Position numbers and translations under genes: made by a program. Under the pieces are notes generated by a model, which saw only the letters and a list, made by a program, of their open reading frames with translations, made no database searches and was not told the DNA's origin. Shown here in pieces: positions 39,289-52,205 of a stretch of DNA of 64,000 nucleotides (position 1 is the stretch's first letter; the number at the start of each line of letters is the position of its first letter). Origin of the DNA: Allolobophora icterica (lineage: Eukaryota; Annelida; Clitellata; Crassiclitellata; Lumbricidae); the NCBI GenBank assembly GCA_963556255.1, contig OY744604.1, forward strand, positions 77,618,236-77,682,235. The letters run 5' to 3'.

Positions 39289-39369
39289 TTAACCCTTTAA
39301 CGACCACAGAAATTTTTTCACCTACCCCCTCACGACCGCACATTTTGGCAAAAACGGCCGAAAAATAAA

Positions 39370-40320
39370 AAAATTTGAGCTTGTAATATCTATGTTACTT
39401 TTTGACGTATAGAAATAAGGTAAACACCATTCTTTAGCATTTTATCTCCTCCTTACATCCCTCCGTCTAGGTTTTGGAAAAAATATTTCTGAGGTACCCC
39501 AAGGCTACCCAAAACCGTAACCCCCAAAAAATTTGATATATTTTCATGTTCAAGACAGTCTACAACAAAATTTTCAGTGACAACCTATGTTATGTGAGCA
39601 CAAAATATGTGCAGATATTGTTCCCAGACAGCATGTAAAAATAATTTTTCAAATATTTTTAAAACTGAAGGAGATACAAATTTTTTAGTATTTATACCGT
39701 GGTAGCACAAATTGAGGAAAATTTAGCAAAACAGCGTGCAAGTAAACAAATTTAAAATTGTCATATTTTAGTTAGTAGTCGACATATAGACATAAGGTAA
39801 ACACCATTCCTTAGCATTTCATCTCCTCTTTCCATCCCTTTATCGAGGTTTTGGATAAAAAATTTCATGAGGTACCCTAAGGTTACCCCCAAGTGTACCC
39901 CAAAATCTGATACATTTTCATGTGCAAGACAGTCTACAAAATAACTTTCAGTGACAACATATGGTTTGTGGACACAAAAAATGTGCAGAAATTGTTCCCA
40001 GGCAGCATGTAAAAATATTTTTTCAAATATTTCTAAAACTGAAGGAGATATAATTTTTTTAGTATTTATACCGTAGTCGTACAAATTTAGGAAAATTAAG
40101 CAAAACAGCGTGCGAGTAAATATATTTTAAAATTGGCATATCTTAGTTAGTAGTTGACATATAGACATAAGGTCAACACCATTGTTTAGCATTTCATCTC
40201 CTCTTTCCATCCCTTTATCGAGGTTTTGGATAAAAAATTTCTTGAGGTACCCCAAGGTTACCCCCAAACTGTACCCACAAAATCTTATATATTTTCATGT
40301 TCCAGACAGTGTACAACAAA
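39370..40320. repeat. Internal tandem repeat, about 375-bp units
   Basis: Three units starting near 39380, 39757 and 40132 share ATAAGGT.AACACCATT, TTAGCATTT.ATCTCCTC, CGAGGTTTTGGA and TGAGGTACC. The second and third are closest to each other. Confidence 0.88.
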
Positions 40321-40489
40321 AAGAGATTTGCCTTTTATGAAAAGCAATAGAAAGGAGAACTTCTCCTTTCTGGTACTCCACAAGCTCTCCTGTTTGCTTT
40401 AGTTTTGCTTTCTTTCCATCGTCAGGTGACAACATATGTCCTATTCAGCAAAATTGTTGCACAGCAGTAAGTTGCCTGACTAAGCAAAT

Positions 40490-41040
40490 ACTAACACAAG
40501 TTTGTGTAAATATTTGACAGTCTGCACAAAATTTCAGTGACAGCATATGTTAAGTGAGCACATAAAATGTGCAGAAATTGTTGCCAGACAAAACAAAAAG
40601 AAATTTTCTATATATCTCAATAAATGAAGGAGAAACATGTGTTTTTGAATCCTAGTCTGACCCAGTTTCTACACACGCTCACAGGCACAGATCGTCATCG
40701 ACTAGGGTATAAATTTTTCAGTGACAGCACATGTTATGTGAGCATACAAAATTTGCAGAAGTTGTCGCCAGACAGAACAAAAAAGACATTGTCCATATAT
40801 CTTTATAAATGAAGGAGATATATATTTTTTTGTATCCGATTCAGACCCAGTGTTTACTCACGCTCGCGTATCGCTAACGCAGATGGGATCGACTAGGGTA
40901 TACAGTTTTCAGTTACAACATATGTTATGTGAGCACACAAAATGTGCAGAAGTTGTTGTCAGAGAGAACATAAAAGAAAATTTCAATATATCTTAATAAA
41001 TGCAGAAGATGTGTGTGTTTTTGTATCCGATTTAGACCCA
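40490..41040. repeat. Internal tandem repeat, about 195-bp units
   Basis: Units near 40526, 40720 and 40905 share ACA.CATATGTTA.GTGAGCA, AAATGTGCAGAA.TTGTTG and TAAATGAAGGAGA. Parts also match the end of the 375-bp units, so the shorter array may derive from them. Confidence 0.8.
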
Positions 41041-41527
41041 ATTTCTAAGCACGCATACGTAGGTGCGTCGGCATCAAATTCCGTATAATGTCTTACTCAT
41101 AATTCATCAAATACGCTCACTGTCGGACTACTGTGATTAAATTTGGATTAAATTGGCATCTTCTCTTCATCATAAGGAATAATATTTTCATTGGCAGACA
41201 CAAATGCGTCCACAAATCAGCGAATTTAATTCACTACCTTGCCATCTTGACGGATTTAAATGTCCATTTATAGCCACACGCCGCGTGATTTAAAGGGCTG
41301 TTTTGATTGGTTGTTTTTAATATATTGAGGTGTTTTCTAGGGGATCCCAAGACGTCATTTGGCTTGAAATTATACGTAGGATCCTAAGTTACTTAGTATT
41401 CATAAACTGTATTGACCATGAAACGACAGGAGGCTACGATATGACAAGGCACGCCCACTACGGGTTGCTACTTTGCGGTCGTCTGACGGCACTACGGGTT
41501 GCTACGTTGCGGTCGTTAAAGGGTTAA

Positions 41528-42244
41528 GCTACAATAGATCATTATATATTTCTTAATACCTCTCAATTTCAATTTATTGAATCGAATACAAACACAATAC
41601 ATGTATTTAACTCGACTAGCTATTTAGTTACCGTCATATAGGCCTATCATACGAGTTAAGAATATGATATATAAATTATAAGATAGTTTTTAAGTATTTA
41701 TTATAGCGATGTAGTTAGAAGTCACTAGGATTGCTAGAAACGTTGAGACACATGAAAAGACGATTCACGAGGAGAAGAAGCTGTAATAGCTTATCGAGTC
41801 ATCCCCGGTCATTAGTATTCCCACGTGAAAAGCGGCCAGCTGGGAGTGACACTCATATAAAAGCTATTTTTTATTGATAAACAGTGGGAGTAAGTCTTAA
41901 ATATGGTAACCACAGTTGTAGAGAGAGTAAATATCACACTTAACCATTTCGTTTGACAGGACAACATTGAGCACAAAATTACAAACAATTATGCCTTATT
42001 TTACATGGTTAAGACGGTAAAGTGATTACAATTACATTGCAGACATAAGTTGCGCCTTTAACCTGTTTTTTAACTGGTGCAGTGGTTGCATACAGCTGAG
42101 TTTACTCGGCTAAGCATTCCACAGTACCGGACCGTATATTCCATGTCGCCTAACATTAGTGCGCATGCTGCGTTGATGATACTTCTTTGAGGAGGGAGTT
42201 TGGTGGTCATGGACCTAAGAATTTTTGTAGAACCAACCATATAG
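41528..42244 (-). pseudogene. LINE C-terminal remnant
   Basis: On the minus strand at about 42240-42010 one reads RRHGIYGPVLWNA and QLKNRLKAQL in a broken frame, matching the C-terminal end of jockey/CR1/L2-like LINE proteins (FSISGPxLWNSLP, FKxxLKxxL). The rest toward 41528 is probably its 3' UTR. No clear tail. Confidence 0.5.
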
Positions 42245-42252
42245 CTTTCAGG

Positions 42253-43713
42253 TAGGGTTGCCAGGTAGTCTTGAGGAAATTACCGGACAATGGCGAGCGC
42301 GTCAGGAGGGTCTGGGGGCGATGTCCCCAGATCGGTCCAGGGGCATTGGGAAAGCCTCTGGTCAGGCCCTCAGAGGGTCAGAGGGCCGAAGCCCCCTGAA
42401 GCTGACAAGATAACGAAACAGCACTAAAAATTGAAAAGTTACTTTTAAAATGAACATTAAACACAGTCTGATTTATACAAATATACTACACTGTGATTTG
42501 TAGTATTGAAAAAAGTAATAATAAGACGGTAGCTTTAAAAAAAGGCGAAACTTAAAATATGTAGAAAAATGTTGAAATGTTCTCTTTTGAATTTCGGACA
42601 TAATAAATAACCATTATGTTAACCATACCGTCTATAGGCGAATTCGGCGCATGACCTCACTTAGACAATTTACACTGTACACAGCAAGATTGATTTTGAA
42701 TCTCTTTATCTCAGGTCCCCTTCATTCAGTTCTCCTCCTCTGTTCCTGACTTGGGATTGTCCTCGATCCTACCCTTTCCTTCATTGATCAAGTTGACCTT
42801 GCTTTTCATCTACGCCAGCTTCGATCGATCCGCAGGTGTCCTTCGGATCATGCTATCACCACACTGGTCCACGCTTTGATCTGCACTCGGGATGACTTTG
42901 GTGATGCTGAATACATTGGCCTTTCCTTCTCCAATATGCACAATTTAGTCTATTCTTAATGCTGTTGCTCGGCTTAGAGGTGATATTCCAAAGTTTGCCA
43001 CATCTCTGCGGTTCTGCCTTTATTCGTGACTCCCTCCACTGGCTCTCTACTCAACAGAAAATTCAGTTCAAAACCATCACCTTCATGCGCAACTGCCTCA
43101 CTGGGCGTCTTACCTAATGAATTTCTGCACCCTGGTGTTTCCTTGCTTGACAAGACCTCTTTGCGATCCTTGGTCCGTGGCCATAATTATGGCTGTTCCA
43201 CGTATGCACTTTTCCACTGCCCAATCCAGGAGCTTTGCTTGTGTGGGTCCTTCAGCCTGGGACAGTCTTACCCAGTCACTCTGCCAAGAGCTTCTTGTCC
43301 TCTCTCCCCTTCAGTTCTGTGGACGCATTAAAACTTTTCTTTTTGCGGTGCTGGCACTGATGTGGGTCGAGAGCGCCGCTGATCTGAATGGCGATATATA
43401 AATGTCCGGTTGCAATTACAGTACAGTTCGTAATTTTGTCATCGTAAATTTCAAATAAAATTTAATAATAAATGTAATTGTTACGAACTTACGATAGATA
43501 TCACATACATCATTCTCGGAGGACCTGGACACCATAAATTTTGTGATGTCGAGGGCCGACGAGAATGATGTATTCCAACACTTATTGTTAAAAATAATTA
43601 TTTACCGAAAATTACCGGACACCGCCATATCCGGTAATGTCTGAAATTTCTGACCGGACAAATTGTCTAAATACCGGACTGTCCGGTTCATTACCGGACA
43701 CCTGGCAACCCTA
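42253..43713. mobile_element. hAT-like element with nested LINE fragment
   Basis: 1461 bp. Perfect 14-bp inverted ends TAGGGTTGCCAGGT and perfect 8-bp target duplication CTTTCAGG (42245-42252 and 43714-43721). TTACCGGACA repeats near both ends. About half the interior is an L2 fragment (42690-43436). Confidence 0.9.
42690..43436 (+). pseudogene. L2-like LINE 3' fragment nested in the hAT element
   Basis: Plus-strand remnants in mixed frames: a tract readable as ...LRQLRSIRRC, HALICTR, then FACVGPSAWDSL and LQFCGRIKTFLF. The end AGAGCGCCGCTGA, loop, GGCGATATATAAAT and a TTACAGTACAG tail fits the ATTACA-tailed subfamily. Confidence 0.75.
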
Positions 43714-43914
43714 CTTTCAGGTACTAAGCGCTTATAACACTTAAACATAAATAATCCTACCTGCAGTTTCTTTAAAATACTTTCGAAGGGCAGTATTCCC
43801 AGTGTCAGAAGACTTCAAAACAGTTTTTGAAATCTGATGTTATAAGCCATAGATTTCTCACGAGTGTACTGCTAATACATACATAATTTGACTGACATAC
43901 TTAAGACAATGCAT

Positions 43915-44009
43915 TGTAATTGTAATCGAAAATTTATATAGCGCCACTCAAAAGCAAAGGCGCTTCCGACCCGGGTAAGCGTCTTCACTGACAAAAAGAA
44001 ATATTTTCA
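43915..44009 (-). repeat. L2-like 3' end, short copy
   Basis: Reverse-strand end with the (ATTACA) tail and the GCGCTATATAAAT hairpin, about 90 bp, heavily 5'-truncated. It abuts the next LINE copy at 44010. Confidence 0.8.
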
Positions 44010-44440
<431 letters not shown>

Positions 44441-44444
44441 GTAA

Positions 44445-45700
44445 TATTGTAATAGTAATAACGACAATTTCTATAGCATCGTTGGTAGCAAGCTACTTCT
44501 AGGATGCTTCACACAAACGCACACACACTGTCTACTGTCAGCGCAAAGGTTAATGCTCGGTGGTTTTGGTTAGCAAGTAAAGTTTCAACTGTTTCTTAAA
44601 AACAAAGATGCTTTTGGCTTCCTGGATATCAGCAGGAAGACTGTTCCAAGCACGCGGGCCAGCGACCCGAAAGGCTCGATCGCCCATTTTGGTTTTTGTC
44701 ATTGGCACGAATACACCAGCGGACTTTGCTGATCGCAATCGCGACCGATTAGGGTCGTCCGATAGCGGCCTGATGTTGTCTGCGAGGTAGCGTGGTGCGC
44801 AGTTATTCAGGCATTTGTGCACCATGATGCAAAGCTTATACTTGATCCTCTCGCCTACTCTGAGCCACTATAGATCTTGGATCGCGGTTGTGGTGTGGTC
44901 GAACTTTTTAAGTCTCATGACCAGGCGAGCAGAAGCGTTGATGACCGCCTGAAGCCGAATGATACTGCGCTGTGGCAAGCCAGCAAAGGCGACATTGCAG
45001 TAATCGATTCGGCTCAGGATTAAACTTTGCACCAGATGGCGAGTTACGTCCTGTGTGAGAGACCGAGAAACAGCTCTCAGCTGTCTCAGAATTCCGAAGC
45101 TCGTCCTCACAAGCCCTGTGATGTGTGACGTCATTGATAGGTCTCTGTCGAGGTAAAGGCCGAGGTCGCGAACCTCGTTCCTTGGCTCGACAGCATCCGC
45201 ACCAATGACGAAAGGACTTCGATCTAATTTTTCCACCCTGCGTGAGGACGAACACCAGATGAATTCTGACTTCGATGAATTGAGCTGCAGTCGATTGCAT
45301 TTCATCCAGTCAGCGATGTCACTGATGCAGCTCATTTACTTTGACCGGAGACGCTGTACGTCGGTGGAATCAGGACGACAGAATCCGTAGACCTGTGAGT
45401 CGTCCGCGTAGAGATGACCCTGCAGACCGTGCTTGGATATTATGGTCGAGATGTCGGCAGTGTAAAGGAGGAAAAGAATGGGTCCCAGGACTGAGCCTTG
45501 AGGGACGCCACAGGTGAGGATAGTTGGTGTGGAAGAGGAGCCGGCATGGCGGACACATTGTTGTCTGCCAGTTAGGTAAGACAGGGACCTAATATAGGTC
45601 GGAGCAAGACCCAACTGGCAGCGCCAGACCAAGGAGGCAATCCGAAGGTGGATGCACAACATTGCACAAAACAGGCGCTTATACAAAAGGCTTAGACTGT
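44445..45700 (-). mobile_element. L2/CR1-like LINE, 5'-truncated
   Basis: From 45686: LGLAPTYIRSLSYLTGRQQ, GVPQGSVLGPILFLLY, LYADDSQVYGF (catalytic box), a frameshift near 45336, ADWMKCNRLQLNSSKSEF, VRDLGLYLDRDLSM, a break near 44870, and MVHKCLNNCAPRYLADNI to RAFRVAGPRAWNSLPADI. Ends in a TTATTACTATTACAATATTAC tail. Sequence differs from the other L2 copies here, so it is another family. Confidence 0.85.
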
Positions 45701-46020
45701 GCTATAGGCCTCTGCTCCTAAATTTTAATAGTACGCTCAACCTTCGTAATCTTTCCTTGGACTACATAATTATTATTTAGACTTAGGCAGGCTTAGTTTT
45801 AACAGCAGGAAAAACATAACTTGAGTTGAATTCTCTTCTGCAAATAAGTACTTAGTATGCCAAATTATTGTAATGAGCCACTAATATTTATAACCAATTT
45901 CCTTTAACCGTATCTCATAAACTATGCCTAGATTCCTGTGCTCCTTCACAGCCTCTCCTACAAACTAATTACGCCTAATCCGGTCAGTCAGCCAGTCTGG
46001 ATCTGCACATGCGCATTATA
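45701..46020. other. No gene recognised
   Basis: AT-rich stretch with nothing assignable. Confidence 0.5.
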
Positions 46021-46322
46021 CTTACACATACAAACACACACACATACACACGCACGGACGCACGCACACACGCACACAGGCACACACACACATATATATG
46101 CATATATTCATGCATGCATAATTTGCATATACAGTGTACACACCCATAGACACATACATACATACATACATACATACATACATACATACATACATACATA
46201 CATACATACATACATACATACATACATACATACATACATACATACATACATACATACATACATACATACATACATACATACATACATACATACATACATA
46301 CATACATGCATACATACATGCG
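46021..46322. repeat. CA-rich lead-in and (CATA)n microsatellite
   Basis: ACACAC/ACGCAC sequence to about 46100, then CATA units from about 46147 to 46320. Long frames here are artefacts. Confidence 0.97.
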
Positions 46323-46409
46323 TGCATCCATATCCATAATATAATATTATACATATAAATATAAAACAATTACATATACCTGACGACACTTACCGAATGA
46401 TGAATAAAA

Positions 46410-47105
46410 TATTGGCAAATGCCACCGTTGGAATCGTCTTCCTAAAAAACGACAAGTTACACTGCGTACAATGAGCAGGAGTTAAAATAGTCAAACTTGC
46501 GGGTCTTGTAATCACAGATGGCAAAGGCGAAAAAGATACTCAGTACTCAGCAGCATCGTAAAAATGAACAAGATAATGGAGAAGTAGGGAAATAACAAAG
46601 AAAACCGAGGCGACAGTATGTGTGAGAAAGGTAGAACCAATTTTAATACACGGATTAGAATGTTGGAAAATGCGAAACCAAGGTGATAAAAGAATCATCA
46701 CAGTAGAGACGAGTTGGCTACTGAAATATTAGGCCTACAGGAATTTCAAGACTACAGAAAATTAAAAATTAACACAAGACAGCTAGTTCCTAAACATCCG
46801 AAACACCCTGCTGGATAAATTCGTATAGGCCTATCGAAGACTCCGATAGTTTGGCCAAGTCGAAAGAAAGTCAGATAATCGAATCCCACACAATCTACTC
46901 TGTGCAACATTCTAGGGAAAGAGAAACAAGGACAGACCAAGACTGCGCTGGATAGACAATTTCAACTAAAATCTAATAAGCCTTAGACTGAGCATGCATG
47001 ACAAGAACACGGGCCTTGACAAATGACAAAAACTGAAGCCATTATTCACACATATATCGCCATAAAATGACGTGCGTCAGGATGTGATGATGATGATTAT
47101 GACTG
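46410..47105 (+). pseudogene. RTE-like LINE remnant
   Basis: Plus-strand pieces, many stops: LITDGKGEKDTQY near 46510, VEPILIHGLECW near 46630, then FGQVERKSDN and KDRPRLRWIDN. These match the C-terminal half of RTE-type LINE polymerases common in invertebrates. It ends in a GATGATGAT stretch, like an RTE 3' end. Confidence 0.7.
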
Positions 47106-47301
47106 TTGAATTAATAATGAACTCTAAGAAGTGAATTGGACGGAATCTGTCAGATCAAATCAATTTTTGTCTAGCCTATGCGTATCAAGTGAAACGGGAA
47201 ATTATTTCTCCGACGATCGCATGAAAGTTCAATTAACCTACAAATTCTTATTACATTCATACTTTCCATACGTTAAATTTAGAATAACGGTTATTTTGCA
47301 G

Positions 47302-47628
47302 GTTTCTTGTTTTCAATTGCAATTAGACTTGCAACTGGTGCTCTCCTGGAATATCCAATGGATCTGAATGTGACTGTTGGAGAAAAGGTAATATTACCTT
47401 GCAAAACGAACCTCAGTCTACCTGTTTATTGGTTTTTCAAAGACCAAGAAATATTTTACGGCGTAAGAGTGTCTATGTCTTTCGAAGCAATGTTCAAAGT
47501 TTCTACAGACGAACCAGGTGTTTACAACCTATTAATATCATCAGCTGATGAATCGTACAGCGGAGAGTATGTATGCGGCGATGACGAAGGTCAAGGTGAC
47601 AAAAAATCAGCGCGTTTATATGTCACAG
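47302..47628 (+). CDS. Exon: immunoglobulin V-like domain of a membrane receptor
   Basis: Internal exon of 327 bases (109 codons) between an acceptor (TTATTTTGCAG, ending 47301) and a donor (ACAG/GTATAC at 47628/47629). Both splice phases are 1, as for classic Ig exons. It begins with hydrophobic residues (FLFSIAIRLATGA) that could be the end of a signal peptide, followed by the Ig fold: first Cys in VILPC, Trp in VYWFF, then SADESYSGEYVC with the second Cys, and a final strand ARLYV. Acts outside the cell if the gene is a receptor. The first exon is not identified. Family unknown. Confidence 0.8.
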
Positions 47629-47999
47629 GTATACTATTTGCTCCTATTCATTTGACCATTAGGTTTTTTCAGCTATCACATGCATTATCAGCCGAACTAT
47701 GAGAACACTCTGTAACAAGTTTCTGAAAAGGCTTGTTTCGCTGTTGTTTTTAATGTTTCTGTACGAAGTTTGACATGCTGAATATGAATATCACATTAGT
47801 TTTGTGTATCATCAACAATGCTCCTAGAAACTATGAAAACATACACAAGCTAATCTGTTATTACGCATGCATTGAAATTACGTGGTGCATGCATAATACT
47901 GAGGCAAGAGCAACAGTTTACCATCAAGAGTTACTACAATTGAGTCTTCCAAAACTTCAGAAATGTACGTTGGAACTTCTTTGTCTTTATAACTAGTAC

Positions 48000-49600
48000 T
48001 GTCCTCACGAACCAAGTTCCAGATGTAGTCACCCATCATCGCTTCATCCCACCTTCCCTATCTTTTCCCAATCAGCAGTGTGCCATGATGGAACCGTTCT
48101 CCATGTTCTTCACTAACAGCGCCAAGATTTGGTCTAAAGAAGTCGAGATGCGAATATAAGTAGTGCAGCCTAAGCGACATTCTGCACCCTAAACTACTGT
48201 AACAGTCAAGCAGTTCTTCAACAGGATCTTTGTAGTTTTCTAATTTATTGTTGCACATAAAATCAGCGACCACTTTCTTAGATGCACTCCAGGTTCTCTT
48301 CCAGCTGTGTTACTTTGTTCTCCAGAGTTTCTGATGTGAACATCTGTTTTACCTGTGGTCCAACAAAAACGCCAGCCGTCACTTTAGCGTCAGATGGCTT
48401 TGGAAACACTGATCGCATTTGTTTTCAAATACCGTAACGAACTGCTTTATTATGTGAAGTGGAGGAAGCAGCATCTTGTTAACATGCACAAGAGGATCAT
48501 GCTTCACATTGTGGTATCTGGCCGCAAGTCTTCTTTGGCCGGCCATTTTCGCTTCACATAGTGTTTAGCTTTATCTCTGCTGTCCCATAAACACAGGAAA
48601 CAAGGATACTTAGTGTATCCACCCTGCAGTCCAAGCAGAAACCTCAGCATCTTGAAATCGAAACAAAGATCCCACTTGCAATCATCATAATTGATCTTCT
48701 GTAGCAAAGTTTTCACGTTTTGATAATCTTCCTTCAGGTGTAGGCCTACAGAACGACCAACAGGGACGGAGGAATGCTGGTTGTCATTGTGAAGCAACAC
48801 TGCCTTCAGACTTCTTACAGTCAATAAACAGACGCCACTGGTCTGGTTGGTGTTATGTACCTATTGCTTCAAACAACCCGATTATGTCTTTACAGAAGCA
48901 GAGTGACTGTGCCATGGAAAAGAACTGGGCATAGGCTGTATGTCTTATGCGGTACTTTGAAATTTTGACTTCTGGATCCAGTAAATTCCATTCCTTCAGT
49001 CTGGACGCCAACAGCTCTGCACCAGATTTAGGAAGATTTAAGTCTCTTACCAGATCATCAAGTTCTTGCTGACTTGGGAAGTGAGGTTCTCTAACGTGAC
49101 CACGCTTCTTCTTCTTCCTCCCATACGTCATCAATATCGGACGTTTCTATGTCCGATTCTTCTGCGAATTCACCAGCTATGGGGAACCGGAATAGGCAGG
49201 TGTTCATCATGCGGTACTGGTGCAATAGATGATGGTGTATTTTGAGAATATAGTTTCCTCTAATCCTGTGGTCTTTTATAACTAGTTAAGTCCACCATGG
49301 AGAAGAAACAGTCGCTTAGATGGTTTATCGGCCTTGGTCATACTCTTGGAATCGCAAACGGCATACATCTCCGGCAACCTCGCATCCATCCTTCCAGCGT
49401 TGATATGCAGCAACCACAGATGAAATGAGGTGCCTACGACTTGTCGTGGACGCCAATCGGCATGCCAAAGTACTTTTCATATGCGATGTAATATTTCGTC
49501 CTCTCCAAATACTACATTTCACTTGTGTCGGACCGACATAATATCCACACACATAACAAAAACAGTCAGCTGATATCTTGTAATGTCTAGAGAACATTAT
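48000..49600 (-). pseudogene. Second, decayed copy of the uncharacterised DDE-like gene
   Basis: Same order of landmarks as at 6633-8323, spread over several frames: 49597-49325 CFCYVCGYY; 49134-48853 QQELDDLVRDLNLPKSGAEL; about 48840 FID (first Asp) and 48824-48504 AVLLHNDNQ, FDFKMLRFLLGLQGG, CFLCLWDSRD; 48273-48058 LHYLYSHLDFFRPN, EEHGERFHHG. Many frameshifts and stops. The ends TGTGCTGAACACGAA of the first copy were not found, so it belongs to a different subfamily or its ends are lost. It lies in the intron of the Ig-receptor gene. Confidence 0.78.
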
Positions 49601-50479
49601 TTCCTATAAGATATGGTAACTGATATGTCACTGTCACCTCTATTTCAGTACTGTCGGACTCACAAAACGCAGACTTTATATTCCCACAAGGAAGGTTCGA
49701 CTAGAATGCTCGAGAAACTACAAGAAGAGTCTTCCTCAATGTTATGGAAAGTTATAGAAAGAACTAGAATATATGAGAATATTCCACAATATCACAGAAA
49801 TTTCCAGAATGTTTCCATGTATGCAAAAGGAAAATATCTGGAAAAAACATACAAATTTAGTAACAAACTTAGCTGTACTAAACCAATATTTCACAATACA
49901 ATAATTAATTAATGATAGAAAGTCTGAAATTCACTTTACCTCAGTATATACCAAAATATTAATGCTAGATGAAAATAAATAGGGCCTACCACAATAATTT
50001 GCACCATAGAATTACAGAGGAACCATAAAAAATTAAGTGAAATAAATTTTTATTACATTGTGGAATTGTTTAAAGATATGCATACTAAATATCGTGTTGC
50101 CAGGTCAGCGAAGAAATATTTGCTTTTGACTTAAAAATGCCCACATCCTTATTTGAATTCTCCGATGGATTGACCACAAAATGGTAACGTCATCTGTAAC
50201 CACAATAGTATTAATGTATAAAGAAATGGTACTACCTTTATCTTTATCATTTTCTGAGTTAAACGAAAAAGCCAAATATAGTTGTGAGATATATTTTAAT
50301 ATATCCATGACTTCGCAGAAGTAAATATATCTATATTTAAGTTAAGTAAATTTCAATATTATCCATAACTTGTCACGCTGCAGTGGTTCTAACACAGACT
50401 ATGTAGTCTTCTGAGCCACTTGAAACCCTTGTCATGTTATGTTATAAGCTTATGCAAAAATTAATAAGGCTAGGACGGT
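49601..50479. other. No gene recognised
   Basis: AT-rich intronic sequence. GCAGTGGTTCTAACACAGA near 50381 recurs near 22566. A frame at 49613-49912 has no known domain. Confidence 0.5.
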
Positions 50480-50750
50480 ACGTGGGTATTTGTTCTTAGT
50501 TATACTCCGCCTCAGGTCCCTGTATGGAACCTGTGACTGTCAAAAGCCCGGATAAAAGAGGAGAGTTCCGCGGAGGGTTTGCAGCCCTCCCGGGTAAAGC
50601 ATCCTATTGCAACAGAAACGATACAGAAAACAGGTTTTGGACGGCGGCGGAATGACGTGGGAGGAATATAAGAAGACTGCGGAGGACAGAGTGGTGTGGA
50701 GGAGCTGTGTCGCCCGATGCGCTGTCAGCGCATGGAAGGACTAAGGTCTA
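50480..50750 (+). pseudogene. RTE-like LINE with internal deletion
   Basis: A leader-like part (GCCTCAGGTCCCTGTATGG to CTCCCGGGTAAAG) is joined to a C-terminal coding end reading TWEEYKKTAEDRVVWRSCV and SAWKD followed by a stop near 50741. The endonuclease and RT in between are gone. Confidence 0.6.
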
Positions 50751-51009
50751 AAACTCTAAAGTATACGAAATGAGCAAATGTTAGGCCTACTTAGTGGCTC
50801 AGCGTTTGGATGTGACGATTTAAACAGCACATTTCAGGTCTCTCAAAGTGATGTTTAAATAAAAATCTCATTAGTAGGTAATTTTTTTTCGCTCCTACCT
50901 ACGTGCAGATGCATTCGATCACCGACACGAAGACATAATTTATGTACGCTAAAGCGATTCTTATGGTTCTCAATCACTCATAAGTGTTAAATGTACATTT
51001 TTGATGTAG

Positions 51010-51126
51010 AGCGTTCGGAGGTTATTAAACCAGGATCTATCATCGGAATTGCTGCGGGACTCGGTGTTGTTGTAATATGCATTATAATCATCATTGTGAT
51101 CGTAAGAAAACGTCATCGTGCAGCAG
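51010..51126 (+). CDS. Exon: transmembrane segment of the Ig receptor
   Basis: 117 bases (39 codons), acceptor TTTGATGTAG ending 51009 and donor GCAG/GTAAGA at 51126/51127, phase 1 at both ends, so it joins in frame to the Ig exon at 47302-47628. Encodes a short stalk (SEVIKPG), a hydrophobic helix (SIIGIAAGLGVVVICIIIII) and a basic stop-transfer sequence (RKRHR). Type I single-pass topology: Ig domain outside, C-terminus in the cytoplasm. No further Ig exon is seen between the two. Confidence 0.8.
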
Positions 51127-51761
51127 GTAAGAACTGTTAAGCGGGAAAGTATTTGTCTCTAGTTACGTAATTTCAATACAATCCGACGCATTTTCAAACA
51201 TTAAACACTTTACGATAGATCTATAGGTGATATCTGCATGCGCATGTATGCATGTATTTATGTACTATGTGTGTATGCATTTACATACTAATGTGTGCAT
51301 GCATAAATGTATGTAGGGGAAAGACTTGCATTATTTGCCACCTAACGAATTGTGAGATTATATAATACAGGAGCAATTGAGTGCGTAGTTATGTTTATTC
51401 CATGCATTACTTGGCATTAGTTATGACCAAATGTAAAGGAATGATTGCTTAATCCATGTAAATAAATTTTTAACAAATTATTTTTAAAATACCAAAAGTG
51501 GCCCATATTAAACAACCACGTGTGTAACATGAACCACCATTGTAGAGGTAAAACAATACTGTTACACATGTTAGGCAACTGCCTGATTTTGCAACAGAAG
51601 ATGAAAATGATTAAAGTTTAAAGCAATTATCATAATTGTCATTAATGTCAGTGTGTCAAGCTCTGAAATATTATTTCAGAGCTTGAGATTATCAGTTCAT
51701 ACAATTTGCAACGTTTCCAAGATGTTGACTAGTATAAAAGTTATGTCTGATTGCCCGCCTT

Positions 51762-52205
51762 CCACGCTACTCCCCTATCTCGACTTTATGTATTAGCACT
51801 TGCATTGGCATCCGCTCACTGCGCGTATCCAGTTAAAAATTCTGTTCCTTACCTCTCGAGCGTTCCAGGGCAAAGCTCCTCGTTATCTTTGTGATCTTTT
51901 CTGTCGACCTTTTTCGGCTGCCTCTGACCGTCCTCTCCGTTGTTTAGACCGACATGACCTCTTGGTCCCTCGGACCGGACTTCTATGGCTCAACACCGTG
52001 CCTACGCATCTTTTGGTCCGTCCCTCTGGAATGATCTTCCTTCCATGACGCGATCGTTTTCAGATCCTAATTGGGGGCATTTCTGCTACTCCTCGCTGTC
52101 TTAAGACTTTTCTTTTTTCACGGAGCTCCTCGCACTGGGAGCACCTCTGAATAGGTTGTACTGCGAGAGGCGCTTTATAAATTCGTAAATACAATACAAT
52201 ACAAT
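51762..52205 (+). pseudogene. L2-like LINE 3' fragment
   Basis: Reads LHWHPLTARIQLKIL, GKAPRYLCDLFCRPF and a broken C-terminus, then GGGAGCACCTCTGA, loop, AGAGGCGCTTTATAAAT and an ATACA tail. Same subfamily as 34974-36022. Confidence 0.8.

Larger units (their letters stand above)
39293..41523. mobile_element. piggyBac-like non-autonomous element (TTAA target)
   Basis: 2231 bp. Inverted ends CCCTTTAACGACC, 13 bp perfect, each flanked by TTAA (39289-39292 and 41524-41527). The CCC end plus TTAA duplication is typical of piggyBac; Kolobok also uses TTAA. The inside is mostly tandem repeats with no transposase. Confidence 0.8.

Noticed and set aside
49613..49912. 99-codon plus-strand frame next to the decayed transposase-like copy
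   Set aside because: No recognisable domain; composition is that of AT-rich intron.
47700..50340. TIRs TGTGCTGAACACGAA around the second DDE-like copy
   Set aside because: I scanned both sides for this sequence and its complement and did not find it; the copy is annotated only as a gene remnant.
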